Positions 26,926-34,622 of a stretch of 64,000 nucleotides of DNA are shown here, in pieces (within the stretch, counting starts at the first letter, position 1; each line of letters starts with the position of its first letter). Below the pieces are notes generated by a model. It worked only from the letters and a program-made list of their open reading frames with translations, ran no database searches and was not told where the DNA came from. The position numbers and the translations under genes were made by a program. The DNA lies in assembly GCA_963754065.1 (NCBI GenBank), contig CAVWFH010000012.1, forward strand, positions 1 through 64,000, read 5' to 3'. This stretch comes from JALORV01 sp963754065 (GTDB taxonomy: Bacteria; Pseudomonadota; Gammaproteobacteria; Burkholderiales; Burkholderiaceae_F).

Positions 26926-27597
26926 TCAGCGCGACGTACTCAGCTTCTCGCGCATTTCACGCGCCTTGATCACGGCGACCGCGTCGCCGCTGCCGGCGGC
27001 AATGCTGTACCAGTAGAACGCACGCAGGGTGTCGGCCTCGACACCATCGCCTTTTTCGTACTGGCTGGCCACGATGTACGCCGCGCCCGGATCGCCCTGT
27101 TCGGCCGCGCGTTCGTACCAGCGCGCGGCCTCGGCGTAGTCGCGCGGCGCGCCGCGCCCAAGGAAGTACTGGGTGGCAAGGCTCACCTGCGCGTCACGAT
27201 AGCCCTGCTCCGCCGCCTTGCGATACCAGGCTGTCGCATCGGTCAGGGACCGCGGCACGAGTTCTCCGCGTTCGTGCAGCAGTCCCACGGCGAACTGCGC
27301 GCGCGCGAAGCCGCCATGGGCGGACTTCTGCAGCCATTGCAGCCCGGCGGTCGGATCGGGTTGACCGCCTTCGCCGTCCAGCAGCATCACCGCCAGGTTG
27401 AACTGCGCGACGCGCTGGTTGCGCTCCGCAGCTTTGCGAAACAGTGCCAGCGCGCGGACCAGATCGCCCGACTGGTGTGCCGCGTAACCCTGAGCCAGTT
27501 CGACGTCGTCGTCCGGTACGACCTGCAGCCGTGCCGCCTGGCCCGGCGAGTGCAGCAGCATGGCGAGCAGCAGCGCGAGCAGCGGTCGAAGCAGCAT
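26926..27597 (-). CDS. Sel1/TPR repeat protein, exported
   Basis: A 223-residue protein with a signal peptide (about 1-21, ending GQAA) and at least four Sel1-like repeats of about 36 residues: characteristic pieces are AHGGFARAQFAVGLLHERG, AAEQGYRDAQVSLATQYFLGRG and AAEQGDPGAAYIVASQYEKGDG. Sel1 repeats usually mediate protein-protein contacts in the periplasm or cytoplasm. It lies 36 bases after tatC on the same strand and is probably transcribed with it. Specific partner unknown. Confidence 0.85.
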   Translation of the reverse strand: MLLRPLLALLLAMLLHSPGQAARLQVVPDDDVELAQGYAAHQSGDLVRALALFRKAAERNQRVAQFNLAVMLLDGEGGQPDPTAGLQWLQKSAHGGFARAQFAVGLLHERGELVPRSLTDATAWYRKAAEQGYRDAQVSLATQYFLGRGAPRDYAEAARWYERAAEQGDPGAAYIVASQYEKGDGVEADTLRAFYWYSIAAGSGDAVAVIKAREMREKLSTSR

Positions 27598-27633
27598 GGC
27601 CCCTGCGCTACCGGCTCGGCTGCCTATGGCTCA

Positions 27634-28407
27634 TCACGGAGCTTCCTCCGCTGCCGCGGCCTCGTCGGCATCCTTGGGCTTGACGACAAAACGGGCGAGA
27701 AAGATTCCGAGTTCATAGAGCAGGCACAGCGGGATCGCGAGCAGCAGTTGCGACAGCACGTCCGGCGGCGTGAATATGGCGGCCACGATGAACGCCCCAA
27801 CGACGACGTAGGGCCGTGCCTGCTTGAGTTTCTCGACACTGGCGATGCCAAACCGCGCGAGCAGCACGACGATGATCGGCACCTCGAAGGTCATCCCGAA
27901 GGCGAGGAACATGCCCATGACGAACCCGAAGTAAGCCTCGATGTCGGGCGAAACCGACACCGAGGCCGGCGCGAAACTCGCGATGAACTTGAACACGAAG
28001 CCGAACACGACGAAGTAGCAGTACGCCATGCCCAGCGCAAACATCAGCACACTGGAGGCGATCAGCGGGGCGGCGAGCTTCTTCTCGTGCTTGTAAAGCC
28101 CCGGCGCCACGAAGGCCCACGCCTGCCAGAGCACGTATGGCAGTGCAATCAGCAGCGCCATGAAGAGCGTCACCTTCAGAGGCACCATGAACGGCGTGAT
28201 CACGCCGGTCGCCAGCAGCTTGGAGCCGGCCGGCAGCGCCGCCATCATCGGCCGCGACAGCAGGTCGAAGATCTCCGTCATGAAAGGCGTCAACGCGGCG
28301 AACACGATGACGACGGCGACCGCAGCGCGGACCAGCCGCTGGCGCAGTTCGACAAGATGCGTCAGGAAACTCTGTTCCTGGCCAGGCTCGGTGGTGTCGG
28401 TCGTCAT
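27634..28407 (-). CDS. tatC: Sec-independent protein translocase TatC
   Basis: A 257-residue inner-membrane core of the twin-arginine translocase that recognises RR signal peptides. Six membrane helices; the N-terminal cytoplasmic FLTHLVELRQRLVRAA motif and the LPYVLWQAWAFVAPGLY segment are diagnostic. The conserved glutamate in the fourth region (MTFEVPI) is present. It follows tatB by 21 bases. The Rieske protein in this window is a likely substrate. Confidence 0.96.
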   Translation of the reverse strand: MTTDTTEPGQEQSFLTHLVELRQRLVRAAVAVVIVFAALTPFMTEIFDLLSRPMMAALPAGSKLLATGVITPFMVPLKVTLFMALLIALPYVLWQAWAFVAPGLYKHEKKLAAPLIASSVLMFALGMAYCYFVVFGFVFKFIASFAPASVSVSPDIEAYFGFVMGMFLAFGMTFEVPIIVVLLARFGIASVEKLKQARPYVVVGAFIVAAIFTPPDVLSQLLLAIPLCLLYELGIFLARFVVKPKDADEAAAAEEAP

Positions 28408-28428
28408 TGACAGCAGCGCGGCAGCGAA

Positions 28429-28953
28429 TCAGCGCCGGATACGCGGACGGTTGACGCGGGCCCGCGGCCCGTACTTGTGGCGCGAGCGTCCGGTCGTTTC
28501 GGGCAGGGCGAGCTGGCGCCTGAGCTTGGCGATTTCTTCCGACAAGTCGTCGATACTGGGGCCTGGCTTATAGCGTCGATTGAAGCGCGTCGACGTCCAG
28601 ACATTGGTATCACCCCAGCCGTCGGTACCGGCGTCGGATCCGAGACTGGCGACGTCGGCACCGCTCGAAAGCGACGGCATTCCCGAGGTCACGCTGGTCT
28701 CGATGCCCTTGACCTCGTTCTTCACCGAGGTCTCGAATTCGTGCGCAATGCCGCGCGCCTGCTCCTGCAGCTTCTTGAGCTCCGCCAGTTCCATCTCGCG
28801 GTTGATGTCGGCCTTCACCTGAGTGACATAGCGCTGCGCCTTGCCGGCCCATTCGCCGACGGTGCGCGCGACTTTCGGCAGCCGTTCCGGGCCGAGCACG
28901 ACCAGGGCGACGGCGCCGATTACCGCCAGTTCGCCGAAGCTGAAGTCGAACAT
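28429..28953 (-). CDS. tatB: Sec-independent protein translocase TatB
   Basis: A 174-residue TatA/B-family protein with one N-terminal helix: MFDFSFGELAVIGAVALVVLGPERLPKVARTVG carries the TatB-specific E8 and the GPERLP hinge. An amphipathic helix follows (about 22-95, EMELAELKKLQEQ), then a disordered Ser/Gly/Arg-rich tail ending in a basic cluster (RSRHKYGPRARVNRPRIRR). It binds Tat substrates together with TatC. Between tatA and tatC, in the usual order. Confidence 0.94.
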   Translation of the reverse strand: MFDFSFGELAVIGAVALVVLGPERLPKVARTVGEWAGKAQRYVTQVKADINREMELAELKKLQEQARGIAHEFETSVKNEVKGIETSVTSGMPSLSSGADVASLGSDAGTDGWGDTNVWTSTRFNRRYKPGPSIDDLSEEIAKLRRQLALPETTGRSRHKYGPRARVNRPRIRR

Positions 28954-29030
28954 GGATAGCGGCCGTCAGGTCGGAAGGCGAAGCATGGACGCTCCCCGGC
29001 CGCAACGGGCGCGGGGAGCAACGAGGGCGA

Positions 29031-29252
29031 TCAGGACTTCTCTTTGGCCTGCACGTCGATCGTCTGGCCGGCGACCTGCTTGGCGTCCTCGACCTTCTTG
29101 GCGACCTCGTCAGTGCCTTCCTTCATGCCTTCCTTGAATCCCTTGATCGCGCCGCCCAGATCCTTGCCCACGTTCTTCAACTTGGCGGTGCCGAACACCA
29201 GGATGATGACTACGAGGACGATCAGCCAATGCCAGATCGAAAATGAACCCAT
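29031..29252 (-). CDS. tatA: Sec-independent protein translocase TatA
   Basis: A 73-residue pore-forming subunit of the Tat system. One N-terminal membrane helix (SIWHWLIVLVVIILVFG) precedes the FGTAKLKNVGKDLG hinge and amphipathic helix, followed by a charged tail. A 77-base gap separates it from tatB. It starts 9 bases after hinT on the same strand, continuing the his-hinT-tat gene string. Confidence 0.95.
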   Translation of the reverse strand: MGSFSIWHWLIVLVVIILVFGTAKLKNVGKDLGGAIKGFKEGMKEGTDEVAKKVEDAKQVAGQTIDVQAKEKS

Positions 29253-29261
29253 CGTGAACTC

Positions 29262-29606
29262 CTACAGACGCTTCCACGGGCGCGGACCGCCCAGGATGTG
29301 GATATGCAAGTGATTGACCTCTTGTCCGCCGTCCGGGCCGTTGTTGATCACGACACGAAAGCCGTTGTCGCAGCCCTGTTCTTTCGCGAGCTGCGGCGCA
29401 AGGGTCAACAGTTTACCCAACAGTGCCTCGTGCTCCGGCCCGACCGTGACCAGCGAATCCACATGCACCTTGGGAATGACCAGAAGATGCACCGGCGCGG
29501 CCGGATTGATGTCGTGAAAAACGAGGATTTGATCGTCCTCGTAGGCCTTGCGGCTCGGCACTTCGCCACGGGCAATGCGGCAGAAAAGACACCCCTTTTC
29601 GGTCAT
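29262..29606 (-). CDS. hinT: HIT-family nucleotide-binding hydrolase (HinT-like)
   Basis: A 114-residue histidine-triad protein: the HLHIHILGG motif near the C-terminus supplies the catalytic histidines, with N-terminal CLFCRIARGEVPS typical of the HinT branch. HinT hydrolyses purine nucleoside phosphoramidates such as adenosine-5'-monophosphoramidate. Its ATG overlaps the hisE stop (ATGA). Its position between hisE and tatA is a frequent betaproteobacterial arrangement. Confidence 0.9.
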   Translation of the reverse strand: MTEKGCLFCRIARGEVPSRKAYEDDQILVFHDINPAAPVHLLVIPKVHVDSLVTVGPEHEALLGKLLTLAPQLAKEQGCDNGFRVVINNGPDGGQEVNHLHIHILGGPRPWKRL

Positions 29607-29965
29607 CCACCCTGTCCTTTGACGTTGTCGTGTGCCTCGCGTTCCCTGGCCTTGCGCGACGCCTTCTCTTCAATCCCCGAGGTACCCGCGCGGCGCGCGA
29701 GTTCATCCAGCACCTGCCCCGGCTGCAGGCCGTAATGGGCCAGCATGATCAGGCAATGAAACCAGAGGTCCGCGGTCTCGGCGATGATCCGTTCGGGGGA
29801 GCCATCCTTCGCCGCCATGACGGCCTCGGTCGCCTCTTCGCCGATTTTCTTGAGGATGGCATCTTCGCCGCGCGCCAGCAGCCGGGCCACGTAGGACACG
29901 TCGGGATCCGCGCCACGACGGGACTCGATGACGGCAGCCAGCTGGCTCAGGATCGCATCGTTCAT
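29603..29965 (-). CDS. hisE: Phosphoribosyl-ATP pyrophosphohydrolase
   Basis: A 120-residue all-helical MazG-like enzyme for the second step of histidine synthesis (PR-ATP to PR-AMP). Conserved features are SYVARLLARGEDAILKKIGEEATE and the acidic ETADLWFHCLIML segment. It is separate from hisI rather than fused. It overlaps hisI and hinT by four bases each, suggesting coupled translation. Confidence 0.95.
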   Translation of the reverse strand: MNDAILSQLAAVIESRRGADPDVSYVARLLARGEDAILKKIGEEATEAVMAAKDGSPERIIAETADLWFHCLIMLAHYGLQPGQVLDELARRAGTSGIEEKASRKAREREAHDNVKGQGG

Positions 29966-30381
29966 TTGCGGTAGATGAGTTCAGGGTCCTGCAACACCGG
30001 GTCGACGACGTCCCAGCCGTCATCGCCCAGTCGGCGGAAAAAACAGCTCTCACGCCCCGTGTGGCAGGCGATCCCGCCGACCTGTTCGACAGCGTACAGG
30101 ACGACATCTCCATCGCAATCGAGGCGAATTTCACTCACCTGCTGGGCGTGTCCGGACTCCTCACCCTTGCGCCAGAGTCGTCCGCGCGAGCGCGACCAGT
30201 AGACCGCCCGGCGTGTCCTGGCGGTCTCGGCCAGGGCTTCGCGATTGGCCCAGGCGACCATCAGGATGCGTTGGGAGGCGGCATCCTGGGCGATGACGGT
30301 CACCAGGCCGGCGGCGTCGAAGTTCACTTCGCCGAGCCAGTCGGGGCCGCTGCCGGCGTCGCTTGTCCCGGAGGGGCTCAT
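29962..30381 (-). CDS. hisI: Phosphoribosyl-AMP cyclohydrolase
   Basis: A 139-residue zinc enzyme for the third step of histidine synthesis. Motifs WSRSRGRLWRKGEESGH, RLDCDGDVVLY and GIACHTGRESCFFRRL, which includes the zinc-binding cysteines, are intact. The start at 30381 overlaps the hisF stop; the much longer open frame to 30777 shadows hisF. Follows hisF and precedes hisE. Confidence 0.96.
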   Translation of the reverse strand: MSPSGTSDAGSGPDWLGEVNFDAAGLVTVIAQDAASQRILMVAWANREALAETARTRRAVYWSRSRGRLWRKGEESGHAQQVSEIRLDCDGDVVLYAVEQVGGIACHTGRESCFFRRLGDDGWDVVDPVLQDPELIYRK

Positions 30382-31145
30382 GACAGTCGCATCAGTACGC
30401 CCTGCGCTGCCATGTACTCCTTGGCCGCGCGTACCGTGTACTCGCCGTAGTGAAAGATCGACGCCGCCAGCACGGCGTCGGCGCCGCCGCGGGTGACACC
30501 GTCGGCCAGGTGCTGCAGCGTGCCGACACCCCCGGAGGCGATCACCGGGACGGACACTGCATCGGCCACCGCACGTGTCAGTTCGAGATCGAAGCCCTGG
30601 CGAGTCCCGTCGCGGTCCATGCTGGTCAGCAGGATTTCGCCGGCACCGAGTTGAGCGACACGACGCGCCCAGTCGACCGCGTCGAGACCGGTCGGCGTGC
30701 GCCCGCCGTGGGTATAGACCTCCCAGGAGGCGAGTTCGCTGCGCTGGCGGCGGGCATCGATCGCCACCACGATGCACTGCGCACCGTACCGTCCGCTGGC
30801 GGCCGCCACGAGTTGCGGGTCCTGGACTGCCGCCGTGTTGATCGAGATCTTGTCGGCACCCGCATTCAGCAGGCGGCGGACATCCTCGACGCGGCGCACG
30901 CCGCCGCCCACCGTGAGGGGGATGAAGACCTGCTCGGCGACCGCTTCGATCACGTGCAGGATGATGTCGCGTTGGTCGGAGCTCGCGGTGATGTCAAGGA
31001 ACGTGAGTTCATCCGCACCTTCGCCGTCGTAGCGACGCGCAATTTCGACCGGATCGCCGGCGTCACGCAGGCTGACGAAATTGACGCCCTTGACCACGCG
31101 GCCCGCGGTCACGTCGAGACAGGGAATGATGCGCTTGGCCAGCAT
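30378..31145 (-). CDS. hisF: Imidazole glycerol phosphate synthase, cyclase subunit HisF
   Basis: A 255-residue TIM-barrel cyclase that, with HisH, makes imidazole glycerol phosphate and AICAR. The start at 31145 gives the family N-terminus MLAKRIIPCLDVTAGRVVKGVNF; the catalytic aspartates are in CLD and the region around LTSMDRDGT. Residues upstream in the longer frame (to 31430) are not homologous. Unlike usual operons, hisF is separated from hisA by an inverted thioredoxin-type gene and a 198-base gap, so it likely has its own promoter. Confidence 0.97.
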   Translation of the reverse strand: MLAKRIIPCLDVTAGRVVKGVNFVSLRDAGDPVEIARRYDGEGADELTFLDITASSDQRDIILHVIEAVAEQVFIPLTVGGGVRRVEDVRRLLNAGADKISINTAAVQDPQLVAAASGRYGAQCIVVAIDARRQRSELASWEVYTHGGRTPTGLDAVDWARRVAQLGAGEILLTSMDRDGTRQGFDLELTRAVADAVSVPVIASGGVGTLQHLADGVTRGGADAVLAASIFHYGEYTVRAAKEYMAAQGVLMRLS

Positions 31146-31343
31146 GTCGTCGGATTCCAGCTTCAGGACTCTAGCGCAACGCGATGATGTCGCCCCGGAG
31201 GGGCCATCGCCCCGCTTGCAGCAAGGGTTGCTCCGGGTGACCCGATCGCGGGGATTCTCCCCCACCGGGATCGGCCGGAAACTTCGCAAGGAGTACACGT
31301 TCGTGGTGGACAAAGCACTTCGATCCCCGGCGGAGTCGCCTCG
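31146..31343. other. Divergent intergenic region hisF / thioredoxin-like gene
   Basis: This 198-base region should carry promoters in both directions. A nested palindrome occurs at about 31231-31274, with CCGATC/GATCGG enclosing GGGGATTCTCCCC. No T-run follows on either strand, so it may be an operator or attenuator-like structure rather than a simple terminator. No gene is supported. Confidence 0.45.
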
Positions 31344-32354
31344 GTGCAACAGGCCCTGTTGATACTCGCGGCAAGCGCACTTGTCGCCCTCGGCCCCGCG
31401 GATTCCCACGCACAGGCCGCGTCGCCGCACGCCATCACCATCCCGCGCTGGTTCGCCGAGACATTCCTGGACTTCCGGGAGGACATCGCCGATGCGCGTC
31501 GTGACGGCAAGCGACTGATGGTCTACTTCGGCCAGGACGGGTGCCCCTACTGCAAGCTGCTGATGCAGACCACGTTCACCGAGACCCGCATCGTCGACAA
31601 GACAAGGAAGAACTTTGTCCCGATCGCACTGAACCTGTGGGGCGATCGCGAAGTGACCTGGGTCGATGGTCGCCGCATGTCGGAGAAGGAGCTCGGACGA
31701 CTTCTGCAGGTGCAGTTCACTCCCACCCTGCTGTTCTTCGACGAGAAGGCCGTGGTCATCGTGCGCCTGAACGGCTATCAGCCACCGAACCGCATGGAAG
31801 CCGCGCTCGACTATGTCGCCGGCCGCCTCGAGGCGAAGGAAACGCTCGCTGCGTATACGCAGCGGACGGTGAAGGATGCGGCCAGCCCGACACTGCAGGA
31901 CGAACCCTTCTTCATGCGCCCGCCCTACGATCTCTCACGGTCCGGCACCCGGCCGCTGCTGATCGTCTTCGAGCGCGCACCCTGTGCCAGTTGTGACGAA
32001 CTGCACCGCGAGGGATTCCGACGCAAAGAAGTAGCGGACCAGCTCGCGCGCCTGACCGTCGCGCGCTTCGATCCGGCGAGTCACGTCGAACTCACCGCAC
32101 CCGATGGTCGCCGCACGACAGCGTCCGCCTGGGCGCGTGAACTGCGCGTCACCTTCGCGCCGACGCTGGTCTTCTTCGATCGCGGCGTCGAGGTGTTTCG
32201 CGTCGAGGCCTACGTGCGGCCGTTCCACCTTGCCACGGCACTCGAGTACGTGAGTACCGGGGCGTACCGCTCGGAGCCGAGCTTCCAGCGTTACGTGCAG
32301 GCGCGCGCCGACCGGCTACGGGCCAGCGGGCAGGACATCGATATCTGGAAATAG
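31344..32354 (+). CDS. Exported protein with two thioredoxin-fold domains
   Basis: A 336-residue protein starting at GTG 31344 with a signal peptide (about 1-25, ending SHAQA). Domain 1 (about 40-170) has a redox motif CPYC in YFGQDGCPYCKLLM and the cis-proline segment VQFTPTLLFF. Domain 2 (about 190-320) carries CASC in FERAPCASCDEL and the matching VTFAPTLVFF. It therefore appears to be a tandem periplasmic thiol reductase/oxidase, possibly SoxW-like; no sox genes are nearby. It is transcribed against the his operon and lies between hisF and hisA. Start choice is moderate because a clear ribosome-binding site is missing. Confidence 0.8.
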   Translation: MQQALLILAASALVALGPADSHAQAASPHAITIPRWFAETFLDFREDIADARRDGKRLMVYFGQDGCPYCKLLMQTTFTETRIVDKTRKNFVPIALNLWGDREVTWVDGRRMSEKELGRLLQVQFTPTLLFFDEKAVVIVRLNGYQPPNRMEAALDYVAGRLEAKETLAAYTQRTVKDAASPTLQDEPFFMRPPYDLSRSGTRPLLIVFERAPCASCDELHREGFRRKEVADQLARLTVARFDPASHVELTAPDGRRTTASAWARELRVTFAPTLVFFDRGVEVFRVEAYVRPFHLATALEYVSTGAYRSEPSFQRYVQARADRLRASGQDIDIWK

Positions 32355-32360
32355 AGCGGG

Positions 32361-33113
32361 CTACTCGGCCTCGCCGGCGAGTTCGTCGGCGCGCTCCTGG
32401 GCGCGCTTGAAATCGATCGCCCCTTCGTAGAGCGAGCGGCCGAGGATCGCGCCAGTGACGCCGTCACTCTCGACTGCACACAGAGCCTCGATATCCTCCA
32501 TGCGCGCCACGCCGCCGCTGGCGATCACCGGGATCTTCACGTGCCGCGCGAGCTCGACCGTGGCGTCGATGTTGACGCCGGTCATCATGCCGTCGCGCCC
32601 GATGTCCGTGTACAGGATCGCCTCGACCCCGTAGTCCTCGAACTTCTTCGCGAGATCGTTGACATCGTGACCGGTGAGCTTGCTCCAGCCATCGGTGGCG
32701 ACCTTGCCGCCCTTGGCATCGAGCGCGACGATGACATGGCCCGCAAACGCGCTGCAGGCGTCATGCAGGAACCCCGGATTCTTCACGGCGGCCGTGCCGA
32801 TCACGACATAGCTCACGCCATCGTCGATGTAGCGCTCGATCGTGTCGAGATCGCGGATGCCGCCGCCGAGTTGGATCGGCAGATCGTCGCCCACGGCCTT
32901 CACCATTTTGCGGATCACGGTCTCGTTGATCGGCCGGCCGGAGCGCGCGGCATTCAGGTCAACGATATGAAGCCGGCGCGCGCCCTGAGCGCGCCAGTGA
33001 TGCGCCATCGCCACGGGGTCGTCCGAGAACACCGTGACGTTGTTGTTCAGATCGCCCTGACGCAGGCGCACGCAATGACCGTCCTTCAGGTCGATGGCAG
33101 GAATCAGCAGCAT
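32361..33113 (-). CDS. hisA: ProFAR isomerase
   Basis: A 250-residue TIM-barrel isomerase for the fourth step of histidine synthesis. N-terminus MLLIPAIDLKDGHCVRL and the catalytic aspartates in AIDLKDG and YTDIGRDGMM are intact. The ATG at 33113 defines the family start; the longer frame to 33284 is not homologous. It lies 91 bases after hisH and ends only six bases from the convergent thioredoxin-like gene. That leaves no room for a terminator of its own. Confidence 0.97.
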   Translation of the reverse strand: MLLIPAIDLKDGHCVRLRQGDLNNNVTVFSDDPVAMAHHWRAQGARRLHIVDLNAARSGRPINETVIRKMVKAVGDDLPIQLGGGIRDLDTIERYIDDGVSYVVIGTAAVKNPGFLHDACSAFAGHVIVALDAKGGKVATDGWSKLTGHDVNDLAKKFEDYGVEAILYTDIGRDGMMTGVNIDATVELARHVKIPVIASGGVARMEDIEALCAVESDGVTGAILGRSLYEGAIDFKRAQERADELAGEAE

Positions 33114-33204
33114 TGCGATAGGCCCGGTCAGCGGGCAGTGTGCAGCACGAGGGAGGGAGAGGTTGCAGTCCGGGAGGGTACGGTCAGCGCGGCTCGGCGG
33201 TCCG

Positions 33205-33837
33205 TCAGGGCGCCCAGCGGCAGAAATTCTCGTAGATTCGCAATCCGGCGGCGGCGCTTTTCTCGGGGTGAAACTGCGTGGCAAAAATATTATCCCGTGC
33301 CACCGCGCAGGTAAAGCGACCGCCGTAGTCGGACGATCCGGCGGTCAGTCCGCCATCGATCGGCACGACGTAGTAGCTGTGCACGAAGTAGAACCAGCTG
33401 TCGTCGGCGACCCCGTCCCACAGCGGATGGTCTTGGGTCTGTGTCACGCGGTTCCAGCCCATGTGCGGCACCTTGAGCCTCGACCCATCGGCCGCATGCA
33501 TCGCATCATCGCGAAAACGGATGACCTCGCCGGGGAAAAGGCCGAGTCCCGGCGTCGCACCCTCCTCGCTGCGTTCGAACAGCATCTGTTCGCCGATGCA
33601 GACCGCCAGCAGCGGTTTGGATGCCGCTGCCTCGCGCACCGACTCCTCGAGACCGGATTCCCGCAGGTAACGCATGCAGTCCGGCATGGCGCCCTGTCCC
33701 GGAAAGACGACGCGACCGGCCGACCTGACCACTGCCGGATCCGACGTTACGCGCACCGTTTCCTTGGGCTCGACATGTTCTATCGCCTTCGCCACCGAGC
33801 GCAGGTTGCCCATTCCATAATCAACTATGGCTATCAC
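33205..33837 (-). CDS. hisH: Imidazole glycerol phosphate synthase, glutamine amidotransferase subunit HisH
   Basis: A 210-residue class I glutamine amidotransferase providing ammonia to HisF. Catalytic cysteine lies in VCIGEQMLF (usually CLGMQ), and the histidine/glutamate pair in TQFHPEKS. The start is a GTG at 33837; its bases lie inside the left arm of palindromic element copy 3, so the ribosome-binding region is formed by the repeat. Confidence 0.95.
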   Translation of the reverse strand: MIAIVDYGMGNLRSVAKAIEHVEPKETVRVTSDPAVVRSAGRVVFPGQGAMPDCMRYLRESGLEESVREAAASKPLLAVCIGEQMLFERSEEGATPGLGLFPGEVIRFRDDAMHAADGSRLKVPHMGWNRVTQTQDHPLWDGVADDSWFYFVHSYYVVPIDGGLTAGSSDYGGRFTCAVARDNIFATQFHPEKSAAAGLRIYENFCRWAP

Positions 33838-33935
33838 TGCGTGTGTACGCGCCTGAACGCCGCTGGCCGGCGCGAGTCAAAAACCCGCACAGCGCGGGGC
33901 GCCAAGCCCCGCGCGGCGCACGTGCACACGCAGTG
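33835..33935 (-). repeat. Mosaic palindromic element, copy 3
   Basis: An inverted repeat of 17 and 19 bases (CACTGCGTGTGTACGCG at 33835-33851; CGCACGTGCACACGCAGTG at 33917-33935) with the same two-base GT bulge and T/C mismatch seen in hairpin C of copies 1 and 2. The arms enclose 65 bases that contain a perfect 9-bp hairpin GCGCGGGGC/GCCCCGCGC (33892-33900 with 33906-33914). Its GCGCCAAG loop region is the other copies' loop lacking ten bases. Here the two hairpins are nested rather than side by side. A further GC-rich hairpin (33947-33954 with 33973-33980) follows towards hisB. Confidence 0.75.
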
Positions 33936-34016
33936 ACTAGAGTTAGAGGGCGCGCTCCGGAGCGGCCGCGCGCGCGCCCTGGCGCAAAGGCTTGCTTCAA
34001 GCATCACGGTGGAGCT

Positions 34017-34622
34017 TTACAGCGTCCCCTTCGTGGAAGGAATCGAACCCGCGGCGCGGGGGTCGAGTTCGACCGCCATGCGAAGTGCGCGGGCGAAGGC
34101 CTTAAACACGGTTTCGCACTGGTGGTGCGCGTTGTCGCCGCGAAGGTTGTCGACGTGCAGCGTGACCAGGGCGTGATTCGCGAAGCCCTGGAAGAACTCG
34201 TGCGTCAGATCGACGTCGAATTCACCGATCATCGCCCGCTTGAACGGCACGTTCCACACAAGACCCGGTCGGCCGGACAGGTCGATCACGACTCGTGACA
34301 GCGCCTCGTCGAGCGGCACGTAAGCATGGCCATAGCGCCGCACGCCGGCCTTGTCGCCGATCGCCTGCGCAAACGCCTGGCCGATCGTGATGCCGATATC
34401 CTCGATCGTGTGATGGCCATCGATGTGCAGGTCGCCGCGCGCATCGACGATGAGGTCGAGCATGCCATGGCGCGCGATCTGGTCCAGCATGTGATCGAAA
34501 AATCCGACACCGGAGGCGACCTGGCAGTGACCGGTGCCGTCGAGGTCGAGCTCGACGCGGATCTGGGTTTCCTTCGTGTTGCGCTCCACCGCAACGCGGC
34601 GGGGTGAGACTCGAGCGGTCAT
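34017..34622 (-). CDS. hisB: Imidazoleglycerol-phosphate dehydratase
   Basis: A 201-residue manganese enzyme for the sixth step of histidine synthesis, monofunctional (no phosphatase domain). Metal-binding histidine motifs FFDHMLDQIARHG, DGHHTIEDIGI and HHQCETVFKAFARAL are present. ATG at 34622 overlaps the hisC stop (ATGA) and gives the usual length; the open frame to 34703 is a shadow. After its stop comes the repeat-rich 180-base gap to hisH. Confidence 0.96.
   Translation of the reverse strand: MTARVSPRRVAVERNTKETQIRVELDLDGTGHCQVASGVGFFDHMLDQIARHGMLDLIVDARGDLHIDGHHTIEDIGITIGQAFAQAIGDKAGVRRYGHAYVPLDEALSRVVIDLSGRPGLVWNVPFKRAMIGEFDVDLTHEFFQGFANHALVTLHVDNLRGDNAHHQCETVFKAFARALRMAVELDPRAAGSIPSTKGTL

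Noticed and set aside
33892..33980. GC-rich hairpins between hisB and hisH as a Rho-independent terminator
   Set aside because: No T-run follows on the minus strand; the structure fits the repeat family instead.
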